From positions 248,001 through 312,000 of the forward strand of contig CAWBKD010000046.1 of NCBI GenBank assembly GCA_963789225.1: a stretch of DNA of 64,000 nt, read 5' to 3'. Under the pieces are notes generated by a model. The model was not told the origin of the DNA and did no database searches. It saw nothing but the letters and a program-made list of their open reading frames with translations. The DNA comes from Palsa-504 sp963789225 (GTDB lineage Bacteria; Actinomycetota; Actinomycetes; Streptosporangiales; Streptosporangiaceae). The translations under genes and the position numbers were made by a program. Positions 15,881 through 23,712 of this stretch are shown here, one piece after another; positions within the stretch are counted from its first letter, which is position 1; every line of letters starts with the position of its first letter.

Positions 15881-16911
15881 CGCGTCTCGGCCTGCCAGAA
15901 GAACACTATGCCCGCGATGAGCGCGACGACCGCCCAGCCGACGGCGGCGATCCACAGCTGGCTGGGCACGACGATCGGGTGGCAATAGGCCTGGAGGGGC
16001 GGGGAATGATTGGCGTTGAACAAGGCGCAGTTCGCCGCGTTGTACGGCTTGGCTCCCGCCGCGTTGGCCCGCTGGGTGGACATCAGCGCAAACCGGGCGA
16101 GCGAGATGTAGACCGCCGCCGGGTTCAGGGAGATGAGGTCCCTCGCCCACGTCGGCAGCGTGAGAAAAGACGGAAGCGAGGTAAGGCTGTACATGACCCC
16201 GCAGAAGTACCGCCAGACGCGGGTCAGGAACGGGATCAGCTGGCTGAAATCCTGAGCACCGGCCCCCAGCCGGCCGATGAGCAGCGCGGCGCCCACGTTG
16301 AACATCCCCTGCACCACCAGCACCGGCGCCAGCAGTAGCCAGTACCAGGTGGGGTATTCCCCGGTGGCCACCACGATGGCGAACACGACCAGCAGGGACA
16401 GGAGAAGCTGCTGGAACTCCACGAGCACGTAAGCCAGTGGCAGGCAGGCCCGCGGGAAGTGCAGCGCGCGGATAAGCGGCAGGTTCGCCCGCATCACGGT
16501 GGAGCCGACCACGATCGACCGCTCGGTGAAGGAGAAGAAGAACACGCCGATGACCAGGTACGCGGTGTAGTGCTCGATGCCGCGATTGGCCTGGAAGATG
16601 ATCCCGAAGATCAGGTAGTAGACCGCCGAGTTGAGCAGCGGCGTCAGCACCTGCCAGAGCTGGCCGAGCTTGGCCTCGGTGTACATCGACACGTTGCGCG
16701 CGGTGGCGTAGGCCACGATGAAGTGCCGCCGATCCCAGACCAGGCGCAGGTAGGGGATCAAGGGGGGGCGGACGGAACTCGGGCGCAGGCCGTACTCGGC
16801 AGCCAGGGCCGCCAGGTCAACCGACGGCGGAGCGAGCAGCTCGGATTCCGGCTCCAGCATGGCCGGGTTCAACAAGCTGCCTGGAGCGGTCAGCCGCCCT
16901 CGGTCTCTCAT
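15865..16911 (-). CDS. ABC-2 type polysaccharide/teichoic acid export permease (TagG/Wzm-like)
   Basis: The 348-residue protein has a cytoplasmic N terminus with the amphipathic entry L-G-Q-L-W-Q-V-L-T-P-L-L typical of TagG/Wzm permeases, and then six membrane helices (for example SAVYYLIFGIIFQ and LLLSLLVVFAIVVA). A long external loop holds two Cys before the last helix, and the protein ends FFWQAETRYGRG, the usual family terminus. It would export the glycan made by the neighbouring genes across the membrane, together with an ATPase (TagH/Wzt) that is not in this window. The start is uncertain: ATG 16911 (used here) or ATG 16860, neither with a good ribosome site. It follows the histidine phosphatase gene by 15 bases on the same strand. 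Confidence 0.88.
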   Translation of the reverse strand: MRDRGRLTAPGSLLNPAMLEPESELLAPPSVDLAALAAEYGLRPSSVRPPLIPYLRLVWDRRHFIVAYATARNVSMYTEAKLGQLWQVLTPLLNSAVYYLIFGIIFQANRGIEHYTAYLVIGVFFFSFTERSIVVGSTVMRANLPLIRALHFPRACLPLAYVLVEFQQLLLSLLVVFAIVVATGEYPTWYWLLLAPVLVVQGMFNVGAALLIGRLGAGAQDFSQLIPFLTRVWRYFCGVMYSLTSLPSFLTLPTWARDLISLNPAAVYISLARFALMSTQRANAAGAKPYNAANCALFNANHSPPLQAYCHPIVVPSQLWIAAVGWAVVALIAGIVFFWQAETRYGRG

Positions 16912-16926
16912 GACTGTGCAGTTTAT

Positions 16927-17574
16927 TCAGTCGGACAGGTGGCCGGTGTCGTTGAACGACCGAAGCACGGCGGGACCGTCGGCGTACCAGTCGACCTGGC
17001 ACAGCGCGGCCACGTCGAGGTGCATCCGGTACAGCGCGGGCAGCGGGGCGAGCAGGGCCGCCGCGACCAGCGTCTTGATCGGGGTGACGTGGCTGACGAT
17101 GAGCACCGTCCGGCCCTGGTGTCCGGCCAGCACGCGGCGCAGCGCGCTCTCGACCCTGGTGCTTACGTCGGCCAGGCTCTCCCCGCCGGGAGGCGCGACG
17201 GCCGGATCGGCCAGCCACGTGGTCAGCTCGGCCGGCCACCGCTCCCTGACCTCCGCGAAGGTCAGCCCGTCCCATGCGCCGAAGTCGGTCTCACGAAAAC
17301 CTTCGTCGGCCTCGATGAGGGCCCCGGTGGCCGCGGCCACTACCTCCGCCGTCCCTACGGCGCGCGCCAGCGGGGACGTCACGATGGCCGTAAGGCCCGC
17401 CGAGGCCAGCCGCTTGCCCGCGGCGGCCGCCTGCTGCACGCCAACCTCGGTCAGGGGGACGTCGGATAGGCCCGCGTAACGCTTCTGCACCGACATCGGC
17501 GTCTGCCCGTGTCGGAGCAGGAGGGTGACCGTGGGCTCGCCCTGGGCTTGGGTCCACGGGGTCCGGCCGCGCAC
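16927..17574 (-). CDS. Histidine phosphatase (phosphoglycerate-mutase superfamily)
   Basis: The 215-residue protein carries the LLLRHGQT signature (catalytic His at about residue 22), the acid residues in ETDFGAWDGLTFAEV and the second catalytic His in VLIVSHVTPIK. In actinobacteria the gene after the Rv2229c-like zinc-ribbon protein normally encodes a fused RNase HI-acid phosphatase (Rv2228c type, roughly 360-400 residues). Here only the phosphatase half is present, so the RNase H half has been lost or moved. The substrate is unknown; alpha-ribazole phosphate and other small phosphoesters are handled by relatives. GTG 17574 lies 24 bases after the zinc-ribbon gene, suggesting one transcript. 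Confidence 0.88.
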   Translation of the reverse strand: MRGRTPWTQAQGEPTVTLLLRHGQTPMSVQKRYAGLSDVPLTEVGVQQAAAAGKRLASAGLTAIVTSPLARAVGTAEVVAAATGALIEADEGFRETDFGAWDGLTFAEVRERWPAELTTWLADPAVAPPGGESLADVSTRVESALRRVLAGHQGRTVLIVSHVTPIKTLVAAALLAPLPALYRMHLDVAALCQVDWYADGPAVLRSFNDTGHLSD

Positions 17575-17598
17575 CTATCCGCGCACCTTTCCGCGCAC

Positions 17599-18339
17599 CT
17601 AAAGGCCAGACTCGGGCGTCCGGACGAGGATGCGCCTGCACTCCTCGCACCTGACCACCTCGTCGGGAGCCGAGGACCGGATCTGGTTCAGGTCCACCGT
17701 GTTGAGGTTCAGATGGCAGCCTTGGCACCGGCCCGCCCGCAGCATGGCCGCGCCGACCCCGCGCGCGTCGCGGATCTGCTCGTACAGCTTGAGCAGGTCG
17801 GCGGGCACCTCGGCGGCGATCTCCTTGCGCTGGCCGGACGCCTGGCCCGCCTGCTCGTCGATTTCGCTGATGGCTGCGTCCCGCTGGGCCGCTACGGCGG
17901 TCATCTCGGTGCCGAGGTGGTCGCGCTCGGCGGTGAGCTCGTCGAGCCGGGAGGTCAGCCCCTCCCGGCGCTCCATCAGCTCGAGCACGACTTCCTCCAG
18001 GTCACCCTGCCGCCGCCGCAGCGACTCGATCTCCGACTGCAGGCTCGCGAGTTCGCGCGCGGCGGACACCTGCCCGGCGTCCAGGCGGCCCCGGTCCCTG
18101 TCGATCCTGGTCCGGACCTGCTCCACGTCCCGCTCGGCCCGGCTTTCCTCGCGCGCCAGGTCGCCGAGCTCGGTCTCGGTCACGACCATGGCGTCCTTGA
18201 GCTCGCCGGTCCTCGCCTCCATGCGGGCCAACTCGGCGATCTCCGGCAGGCCATGTTTGCGATGGTCGAGGCGGGCGAGCTTCTCGTCGAGTTCGGCCAG
18301 TTCGAGCAGGTGTAGCTGGGACTCCGGTGATGCCTTCAC
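17599..18339 (-). CDS. Coiled-coil C4 zinc-ribbon protein (Rv2229c-like)
   Basis: The 246-residue protein has a long heptad-rich coiled coil (about 10-185, many Glu/Arg/Leu) followed by a C-terminal zinc ribbon with two CxxC pairs (CQGC about residue 205 and CEEC about 230). This is the conserved zf-RING_7 actinobacterial family found next to the RNase H/phosphatase gene. Its molecular role is not established; RNA-related or regulatory functions have been suggested for relatives. GTG 18339 is chosen because the following residues, KASPESQLHLLELAELDEKL, match the family start. It is divergent from the DUF885 gene across about 240 bases. Confidence 0.88.
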   Translation of the reverse strand: MKASPESQLHLLELAELDEKLARLDHRKHGLPEIAELARMEARTGELKDAMVVTETELGDLAREESRAERDVEQVRTRIDRDRGRLDAGQVSAARELASLQSEIESLRRRQGDLEEVVLELMERREGLTSRLDELTAERDHLGTEMTAVAAQRDAAISEIDEQAGQASGQRKEIAAEVPADLLKLYEQIRDARGVGAAMLRAGRCQGCHLNLNTVDLNQIRSSAPDEVVRCEECRRILVRTPESGL

Positions 18340-18580
18340 GGGTCCCAACGTTAGTCGCCCGGGAGCGCGGTGTCGCATGCTAGACCTGAGCCCTATGGAG
18401 ATCCTCAGGGTTAACCGGCCCGGTCTCCTAAGTTCATGGCGTCCAGGAGCTCCCGGCAGGCCTGCTCGCAGCCTGTCCGGCCGCCCCCGTCCACCAGCGC
18501 CGCCCGTACCCTAGGCGGCTGCGGACGGTCATCGCGGGATTCGTTACGGTAGGCAGAACGGACCGTGGACGGGAGGCGCG

Positions 18581-20353
18581 ATGGACGGCGGAGCCGATCG
18601 GGACTTCGTGAGGCTGGCGGGAGACTACCTCGACGACCGGGCGGAACGGCACCCCGACCTCGCCACCGGGCTCGGGGACCACCGGTTCGACGACCGCCTG
18701 CCCGACCTGTCCGCCGCTGCCCTCGCCGACGAGCTGCGCGCCCTGGACCGGTGGGCCGCCGCGCTTGACGCGCTCGACGCGGACCCGCTTTCGGCCGAGC
18801 GCCAGGTGGACGCCGCGATCATGGCGGACAGCGTGGCGCGGCGGATATTCGAGCTCGACGAGCTGCGCGAGCACACGTGGAACCCGCTCCCCGCCAACCC
18901 CGGCAAGGCGATCTACATGTTGCTGGCCAGGGATTTCGCCCCGCTGCCCGACCGGCTCGCCTCGGTGGCCGCCCGGCTGGCCGAGATCCCGCGCACGCTG
19001 GCCGAGGCTCGCGCGCAGCTCGGACCGACCCCCCGGGTGCACCTGGAGACGGCCATCGGCCAGTTCGACGGGACGATCGCGCTGGTCAGCAAGGAGATCG
19101 ATGCGGCGCTCGAGGACGCGCCCGCCAGCGCCGCGCGGATCGGCCAGGTGCGCCCCGCCGCGCTGGAGGCGCTGGCCGGGCACCGCGCGTGGCTGGGCGC
19201 GCGCCTGGACGAGGCGGCGCCCGGGCCCGACGGCGACCGGGACCCGCGGATCGGGCCCGAGCGATTCGCCCGCAAGCTCTCGCTCAACCTGAGCGCGGCG
19301 GCCGACGCGGACGCCATCCTGGCCCGGGCCCAGGCCGAGCTGGACCTGGTCAGCGAGCAGATCGCCGAACTGGCCGCCGAACTCGCGGGCCCGGGCGCCC
19401 AGGCCGGCCCCGAAGTCGTCCGGCGGGTGCTCGACCGGCTGGCGGAGGACGTGCCCGATGAGGCGACCATCCTGGACTTCTGCCGGGACGCCCTCACCGC
19501 CCAGACCGCCTTCGTGACCGACCGCCGCCTCGTCTCGGTCTTCGACGACCCGGTCGAGGTGATCGCGATGCCGGAGATCGACCGCGGCGTGGCCGTCGCG
19601 TACTGCGACTCGCCCGGCCCACTCGAGTCGGCGCCGCTGCCCACGTTCATCGCGGTCTCGCCGGCCCCGGCCGGCTGGCCGGCGCAGCGCGTCGCCTCGT
19701 TCTACCGCGAGTACAACCGGCACATGGTGCACAACCTGGTCGTCCACGAGGCGATGCCCGGACACTACCTGCAGCTGCAGCATTCCCGCCGGTTCACGGG
19801 TTCGGGCACCGCCATGCGGGCCGCGCTCAGGTCGGGCGCGTTCGTCGAGGGGTGGGCCGTCTACGCCGAGCGGATCATGGCCGAACAGGGCTACGAGGGC
19901 GACGGCGATCCCCGGACCGTCCGCATGCAGCAGCTCAAGATGCAGCTGCGGACGATCATCAACGCCATCCTCGACGCGCGCATCCACGGGCACGGCATGA
20001 CCGAGACCGAGGCGATGACCCTGATGACGGGGCGCGGCCACCAGGAAGAGGGCGAGGCGGCGGGCAAATGGCGCCGGGCGCTGCTCACCTCCGCCCAGCT
20101 GTCCACCTACTACGTCGGGTACACCGAGGTCTCCGACCTGGCGCGCGACCTGCGGGCCGCGAACCCCGGCCGGGCCGACCGGGAGATCCACGACGCCATG
20201 CTGGCGCACGGCTCACCGCCGGTTCGCCTGCTTCGCACGCTGCTCACGCCCGGATCGGCTGCTAGCGGATCGGCTGCTAGCGGATCGGCTGCTAGCGGAT
20301 CGGCTGCTAGCGGATCGGGGGGGCCGGGCGGTCCGGGCCTGGGCCTCAGCTAG
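18581..20353 (+). CDS. DUF885 family putative metallo-carboxypeptidase/hydrolase
   Basis: The 590-residue, largely helical protein carries the family zinc motif HEAMPGH (about residues 389-395) followed by YLQLQHS. Further down are the conserved F-V-E-G-W-A-V-Y-A-E and G-R-G-H-Q-E-E-G-E segments, as expected for DUF885 proteins related to gluzincin peptidases. No signal peptide is evident, so it is probably cytoplasmic. The ATG at 18581 follows a GGGAGGCGCG ribosome site. The last 47 codons overlap the convergent yidC gene, and both reading frames run through a 15-bp tandem repeat, giving this protein a GSAAS-repeat tail. Substrate is unknown. Confidence 0.88.
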   Translation: MDGGADRDFVRLAGDYLDDRAERHPDLATGLGDHRFDDRLPDLSAAALADELRALDRWAAALDALDADPLSAERQVDAAIMADSVARRIFELDELREHTWNPLPANPGKAIYMLLARDFAPLPDRLASVAARLAEIPRTLAEARAQLGPTPRVHLETAIGQFDGTIALVSKEIDAALEDAPASAARIGQVRPAALEALAGHRAWLGARLDEAAPGPDGDRDPRIGPERFARKLSLNLSAAADADAILARAQAELDLVSEQIAELAAELAGPGAQAGPEVVRRVLDRLAEDVPDEATILDFCRDALTAQTAFVTDRRLVSVFDDPVEVIAMPEIDRGVAVAYCDSPGPLESAPLPTFIAVSPAPAGWPAQRVASFYREYNRHMVHNLVVHEAMPGHYLQLQHSRRFTGSGTAMRAALRSGAFVEGWAVYAERIMAEQGYEGDGDPRTVRMQQLKMQLRTIINAILDARIHGHGMTETEAMTLMTGRGHQEEGEAAGKWRRALLTSAQLSTYYVGYTEVSDLARDLRAANPGRADREIHDAMLAHGSPPVRLLRTLLTPGSAASGSAASGSAASGSAASGSGGPGGPGLGLS

Positions 20354-21139
20354 TGGGCGTTGGGGGCCCCCGGGCCCGTCTATCTGGCCTTGTGGCACCC
20401 ATGCCCCACTGCCGCGGCCGCGGGAGCGCCAGAAAATGGCCCGCTCGCCCAGCGACCAGGCGACGGACGTGACCAGGTAGACCCCGGCCGCGAGCGGCAC
20501 GAACGCGGCGAACGCCACGGTCAGGTACGGGAGCACCCGGACGAGCGCGCCCGCCGCGCCCGGCACGGGCGCTGACGCGGCCGTGGCCTGGGCGGTGGCG
20601 GTCATCAGACGGCCCAGGCGGGCCGTGAGCCAGCACAGGGCGGCTAGCACGGCGAAGACGCCGAGGAAGACCAGGCCCTGCAGGCTGGCCGCGCCGGCGC
20701 CGCTCAGCCAGTGCATGCCGAGCGGAACGCCGAGCAGGTCGTGGCTGAGCAGGACGTTCGGCTTCCCGGCCACCTGCGCCGAGCGGAACAGGATGTACAC
20801 GACGGATAGCAGGGGCCACTGGAGCAGGAGCGGCGTGATCCCTGCGAACAGGCTGGTGCCCTCGCGCTTGTAGAGCGCGGTCATCTCGCGCTGCAGGCGT
20901 TCCGGCGACGTGGCGTAGCGCGTCCGCAGGGCCTGCAACTCGGGAGCCAGCCGGGCCTGGACGGCCTGCCCGCGCATGGCGCGGAAGCTGAGCGGCACGA
21001 GGACGGCCCGGACGGCCACGGTGAACAGGACGATCGCGGCGACGGCGGCGACGCCACCGAGAACGGGGGTAAGGAATCCGGTCAAGCCGGAGACGAGGTG
21101 GTAGACGGCGTCCACCGGGACGCCAAAGATACTGGTCAT
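20213..21139 (-). CDS. yidC: YidC/Oxa1-type membrane protein insertase (second, short paralogue type)
   Basis: The 308-residue protein has the five-helix Oxa1 core. After the first helix is a cytoplasmic hairpin with AVLVPLSFRAMRGQAVQ (conserved Arg of the hydrophilic groove) and RLQREMTALYKREGTS, then PLLLQWPLLSVVYILFRS and two C-terminal helices. It ends in a basic tail (REQRAKQANRR) preceded by RSASS repeats. It inserts membrane proteins, alone or with SecYEG. Pairing with a DUF6412 protein immediately upstream is a recurrent actinobacterial arrangement of an accessory YidC distinct from the rpmH-rnpA locus copy. The final 47 codons overlap the convergent DUF885 gene. Confidence 0.9.
   Translation of the reverse strand: MTSIFGVPVDAVYHLVSGLTGFLTPVLGGVAAVAAIVLFTVAVRAVLVPLSFRAMRGQAVQARLAPELQALRTRYATSPERLQREMTALYKREGTSLFAGITPLLLQWPLLSVVYILFRSAQVAGKPNVLLSHDLLGVPLGMHWLSGAGAASLQGLVFLGVFAVLAALCWLTARLGRLMTATAQATAASAPVPGAAGALVRVLPYLTVAFAAFVPLAAGVYLVTSVAWSLGERAIFWRSRGRGSGAWVPQGQIDGPGGPQRPLAEAQARTARPPRSASSRSASSRSASSRSASSRSGREQRAKQANRR
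20252..20311. repeat. 15-bp tandem repeat shared by two overlapping convergent genes
   Basis: Four perfect units of GGATCGGCTGCTAGC (20252-20266, -20281, -20296, -20311) are followed by a partial fifth. On the plus strand they encode GSAAS in the DUF885 tail; on the minus strand they encode the RSASS repeats in the YidC tail. Because 15 is a multiple of three, copy number can change without a frameshift in either gene. Confidence 0.95.
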
Positions 21140-21249
21140 GGGAAACGGCCTTCCAGCTAGGACTTGGTTAGGGCTGGAAGCAGCCGCGATATCCCCGCCT
21201 CAGCGTGAGGCGTCGGCGCGATGCGCCGAAACGGGAAGCTAGACGCGCG

Positions 21250-21600
21250 TCAGCTGGACATGGCGGCCGCTGGGGCCGCCCCTGGCGCTCTGGGCCTGGC
21301 CCGGCCCGCCGCGTCGGGATCACGCTGGCGCAAGAACGCCGCACGCCAGGACTTCTCCCGCATCCCCGAGGTACGGCGGATCATCGGGATGGCGGCGGCG
21401 GTGCGGGAGAGCCTGGCTACCGAGGCGAGCAGGGCCAGCACGGCCGCGAGCATGGCCCCGGCCAGCACGGCGGTCGCCAGTGCGGTCAGGCCCGCCGAAC
21501 CCCACACCCCGGAAGGGCTGGGCAGGGCGCCGGCCAAATGCGTCACGGCGCGCAGCAGCCCCGCCAGCATCGCCAGCACGCTGCCCACCGATGTCACCAT
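21250..21600 (-). CDS. DUF6412 small membrane protein
   Basis: The 116-residue protein has two hydrophobic helices (about 5-25 and 35-65), then a basic soluble tail carrying the family hallmark F-L-R-Q-R-D-P-D-A-A-G-R followed by R-P-R-A-P-G. DUF6412 proteins are found upstream of an accessory YidC in Streptomyces and relatives; their role is not known, but assistance to the insertase is plausible. The gene is 110 bases upstream of yidC on the same strand and nine bases after the aminotransferase-like gene, so the three may be co-transcribed. Confidence 0.8.
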   Translation of the reverse strand: MVTSVGSVLAMLAGLLRAVTHLAGALPSPSGVWGSAGLTALATAVLAGAMLAAVLALLASVARLSRTAAAIPMIRRTSGMREKSWRAAFLRQRDPDAAGRARPRAPGAAPAAAMSS

Positions 21601-21608
21601 CCTCGGGG

Positions 21609-22838
21609 TTACCTAACGTCCAAGCGTACTCGGTCGGTCCCCAATTCCCCGACGGCGGCCAGCAGGCGATCGACCTCGGCCTCGTCGTTGTAGTGGACGA
21701 GCCCGGCCCGGACCGCGCCGCCGGAGTCCCGCAGGCCGAACGCCCCGGCCAGCTCCCACGCGTAGTTGTCGCCGTTCCATACGTTGATCGCCCGGGCCGC
21801 GAGGCGCTCCGCCACCTCCCGCGGCGTGTACCCGGCCACGGTGAAGAACGCCGTCGGCGCGCGGCGGGTCGCCTTGCCGTACAAGGTGACGTGCTCCATC
21901 GCGGCCAGGCCGCCGAGCAGGCGCGCGAACAGTTCCCCCTCGTACCGCTCCACGGCGGCCATCGAGGCGAGCACCCGGTCCCGCCGACTCCCCGAAGCCG
22001 AGGCGTCGAGCCCGGCCAGGTGCTCCACCGCCGCGGCCACCCCGGCCAGGTCGGCGAACGCCGCGGTGCCCCGCTCGAACCGGCCGGGCACCTCGGCCGG
22101 GGCGGGCGCGAGCCGGTCCGGGTGCAGGGTCTCAAGCAGCGCCGGATCGGCCACGACCGTGCCGATGTGCGGTCCGGACCACTTGTAGGAGCTGGTGGCG
22201 TAGAAGTCGGCGCCGAGCGAGGCCACGTCCACGGGAACATGCGGGGTGGCGTGCACGCCGTCCACGTAGCACAGCGCGCCGACGGCGTGCGCGGCGGCGG
22301 CGATGGCGGCCACGTCCGGCCTGGTCCCGACGATGTTGCTGGCCGCGGTCACCGCGACCAGCCTGGTCCGCTCGGTGACCAGCTCGCCGTACTGGGCCGC
22401 GGGCAGCTCTGCTGTCGATATGTCGACTTCCGCCCAGCGCACCGTCGCGCCCTGCCGGGCGGCAGCCTGCACCCAGGGCCGGACGTTCGCGTCGTGATCG
22501 AGCCTGGACACGACCACCTCGTCCCCCGGCCCCCAGCGCCGCGACAGCGTGTCGGCCAGGCGGTAGGTGAGCGTGGTCATGTTCGGCCCCAGTATCACGC
22601 CGTCCGGGCTGGCGCCGGTCAGGTCCGCGAGGGCGCGGCGGCACTCGGCCACGATGGAGTCGGCGCGCCCGCTGGCCGGGAACGCTCCCCCGGCGTTGCC
22701 GATCCCCGCCCGGTACACCTCGGCGATCGCCTCGATGACCACAGAGGGCACCTGCGTGCCCGCGGCGCCGTCGAGGTACGCATAGCCGTCGCCCAGGGCC
22801 GGGTAGGCCGCCCGCACGCGGCCGATGTCAAACGTCAC
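21609..22838 (-). CDS. Cysteine desulfurase-like PLP protein (SufS superfamily)
   Basis: The 409-residue fold-type I PLP enzyme shows FDIGRVRAAYPAL at the N terminus, the cofactor Asp/His pair YVDGVHATPH (about 191-200) and the Schiff-base lysine in ATSSYKWSGPHIG (Lys about 219). This is the cysteine-desulfurase-like subfamily (TIGR01976 type), distinct from the IscS/SufS of Fe-S assembly. No active-site Cys loop of the SufS type is obvious, so the substrate may differ. The adjacent genes give no metabolic clue. The ATG at 22838 follows the upstream isomerase stop by 15 bases on the same strand. Confidence 0.87.
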   Translation of the reverse strand: MTFDIGRVRAAYPALGDGYAYLDGAAGTQVPSVVIEAIAEVYRAGIGNAGGAFPASGRADSIVAECRRALADLTGASPDGVILGPNMTTLTYRLADTLSRRWGPGDEVVVSRLDHDANVRPWVQAAARQGATVRWAEVDISTAELPAAQYGELVTERTRLVAVTAASNIVGTRPDVAAIAAAAHAVGALCYVDGVHATPHVPVDVASLGADFYATSSYKWSGPHIGTVVADPALLETLHPDRLAPAPAEVPGRFERGTAAFADLAGVAAAVEHLAGLDASASGSRRDRVLASMAAVERYEGELFARLLGGLAAMEHVTLYGKATRRAPTAFFTVAGYTPREVAERLAARAINVWNGDNYAWELAGAFGLRDSGGAVRAGLVHYNDEAEVDRLLAAVGELGTDRVRLDVR

Positions 22839-22853
22839 GACACCAAGTCTGCC

Positions 22854-23531
22854 TTAGACCTGGGTCCAGCCCGGATCGCGCCCGGACGCGATGAGCATCG
22901 CGCGCCAGGGGTCGTCGTCGCGGCCTGGTTCGTCGCCGGCCGGCTTGGCGCCGCCGCCTGACCGGCTGGCGAGCGAGGGCCACAGCTGCGGCGTGCCGGC
23001 CCGCCACGCGGCCAGCACGAGCTCGGGATCGGCCGGCCGGTAGTCCTTGCTCACAGACCTGGCCAGGTCCCACGCGTGCAGGTGCCACTCGGCACAGGCC
23101 GCCCCTGCCATCGCGCCGACCGTGACCTCGGTGCCCCGGTACCGGTGGTGCGGCAGGTCCCAGGCGTGCGGCAGCCGCCGCCCGTACGAGCGCGCCGACT
23201 CGGCGAACGCCGCGATGTGCTCGGGGCCCGATACATCGGGCAGCGCCGCCAGCTCGGCCGCGTTCTGCCTGGCCAGCTTCCGCGCGAGCGATTCCGCGGA
23301 CGCGTTGGTCGCCAGCAGCCGCGCGAGCCTGCTGTCCGGCGCGTCGTCGAGGTACTCGTGGTAGTCGTCGGCCACGCAGCGCAGGTGACCCGCCAGGTCG
23401 ACCGCGCGCCACTCCGAGCACGGCGTCGCGGCCAGCCACGTCGCATCGGTGAACTGGGCGGCCAGCTCACAGATGACGGTCACGCCGTCGCGGTAGGCGG
23501 ACAGGACGCCAACGCGCGACACGCGGCTCAT
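22854..23531 (-). CDS. Maleylpyruvate isomerase-family (mycothiol-dependent/DinB-like) protein
   Basis: The 225-residue protein has the MDMPI N-terminal helical-bundle fold: CSEWRAVDLAGHL near residues 38-50 with the first metal His, and CAEWHLHAWDLA (about 145-156) with two more. Such proteins bind a divalent metal and often use mycothiol as cofactor for isomerisation or thiol transfer. The C-terminal 40 residues are Gly/Asp-rich and lack the usual second domain. It heads a minus-strand group (this gene, SufS-like, DUF6412, yidC) and is divergent from the ABC exporter across 180 bases. The substrate is unknown. Confidence 0.8.
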   Translation of the reverse strand: MSRVSRVGVLSAYRDGVTVICELAAQFTDATWLAATPCSEWRAVDLAGHLRCVADDYHEYLDDAPDSRLARLLATNASAESLARKLARQNAAELAALPDVSGPEHIAAFAESARSYGRRLPHAWDLPHHRYRGTEVTVGAMAGAACAEWHLHAWDLARSVSKDYRPADPELVLAAWRAGTPQLWPSLASRSGGGAKPAGDEPGRDDDPWRAMLIASGRDPGWTQV

Positions 23532-23712
23532 CGGGGCCTAGTGCGACTAGTGCTGCTGCGCTGCACGGTTCCTCTCCCTGCCGGCCATCCCGGCAACCGG
23601 TTCGCGAAGCCTCGGGTCAGCCAGCGTGCCAGGTTTGCGGCCCGCCGACAAGCCATCCGCCGCAAGAAAAACCAGATGACATCTTCCCGGCCATCCGGTT
23701 AACCTCACAGCA

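Noticed and set aside
3157..16911. Secondary-metabolite gene cluster (for example aminocoumarin- or lasso-type, because of the AsnB-like gene)
   Set aside because: No precursor peptide, PKS or NRPS; all neighbours are glycan-assembly genes, so a surface polymer locus explains it better.
20312..20378. Possible third copy of the G-run element after the DUF885 gene
   Set aside because: It shares only GATCGGGGGG..CCGG; the C-run hairpin and common right end are missing, so the match may be chance in G-rich DNA.
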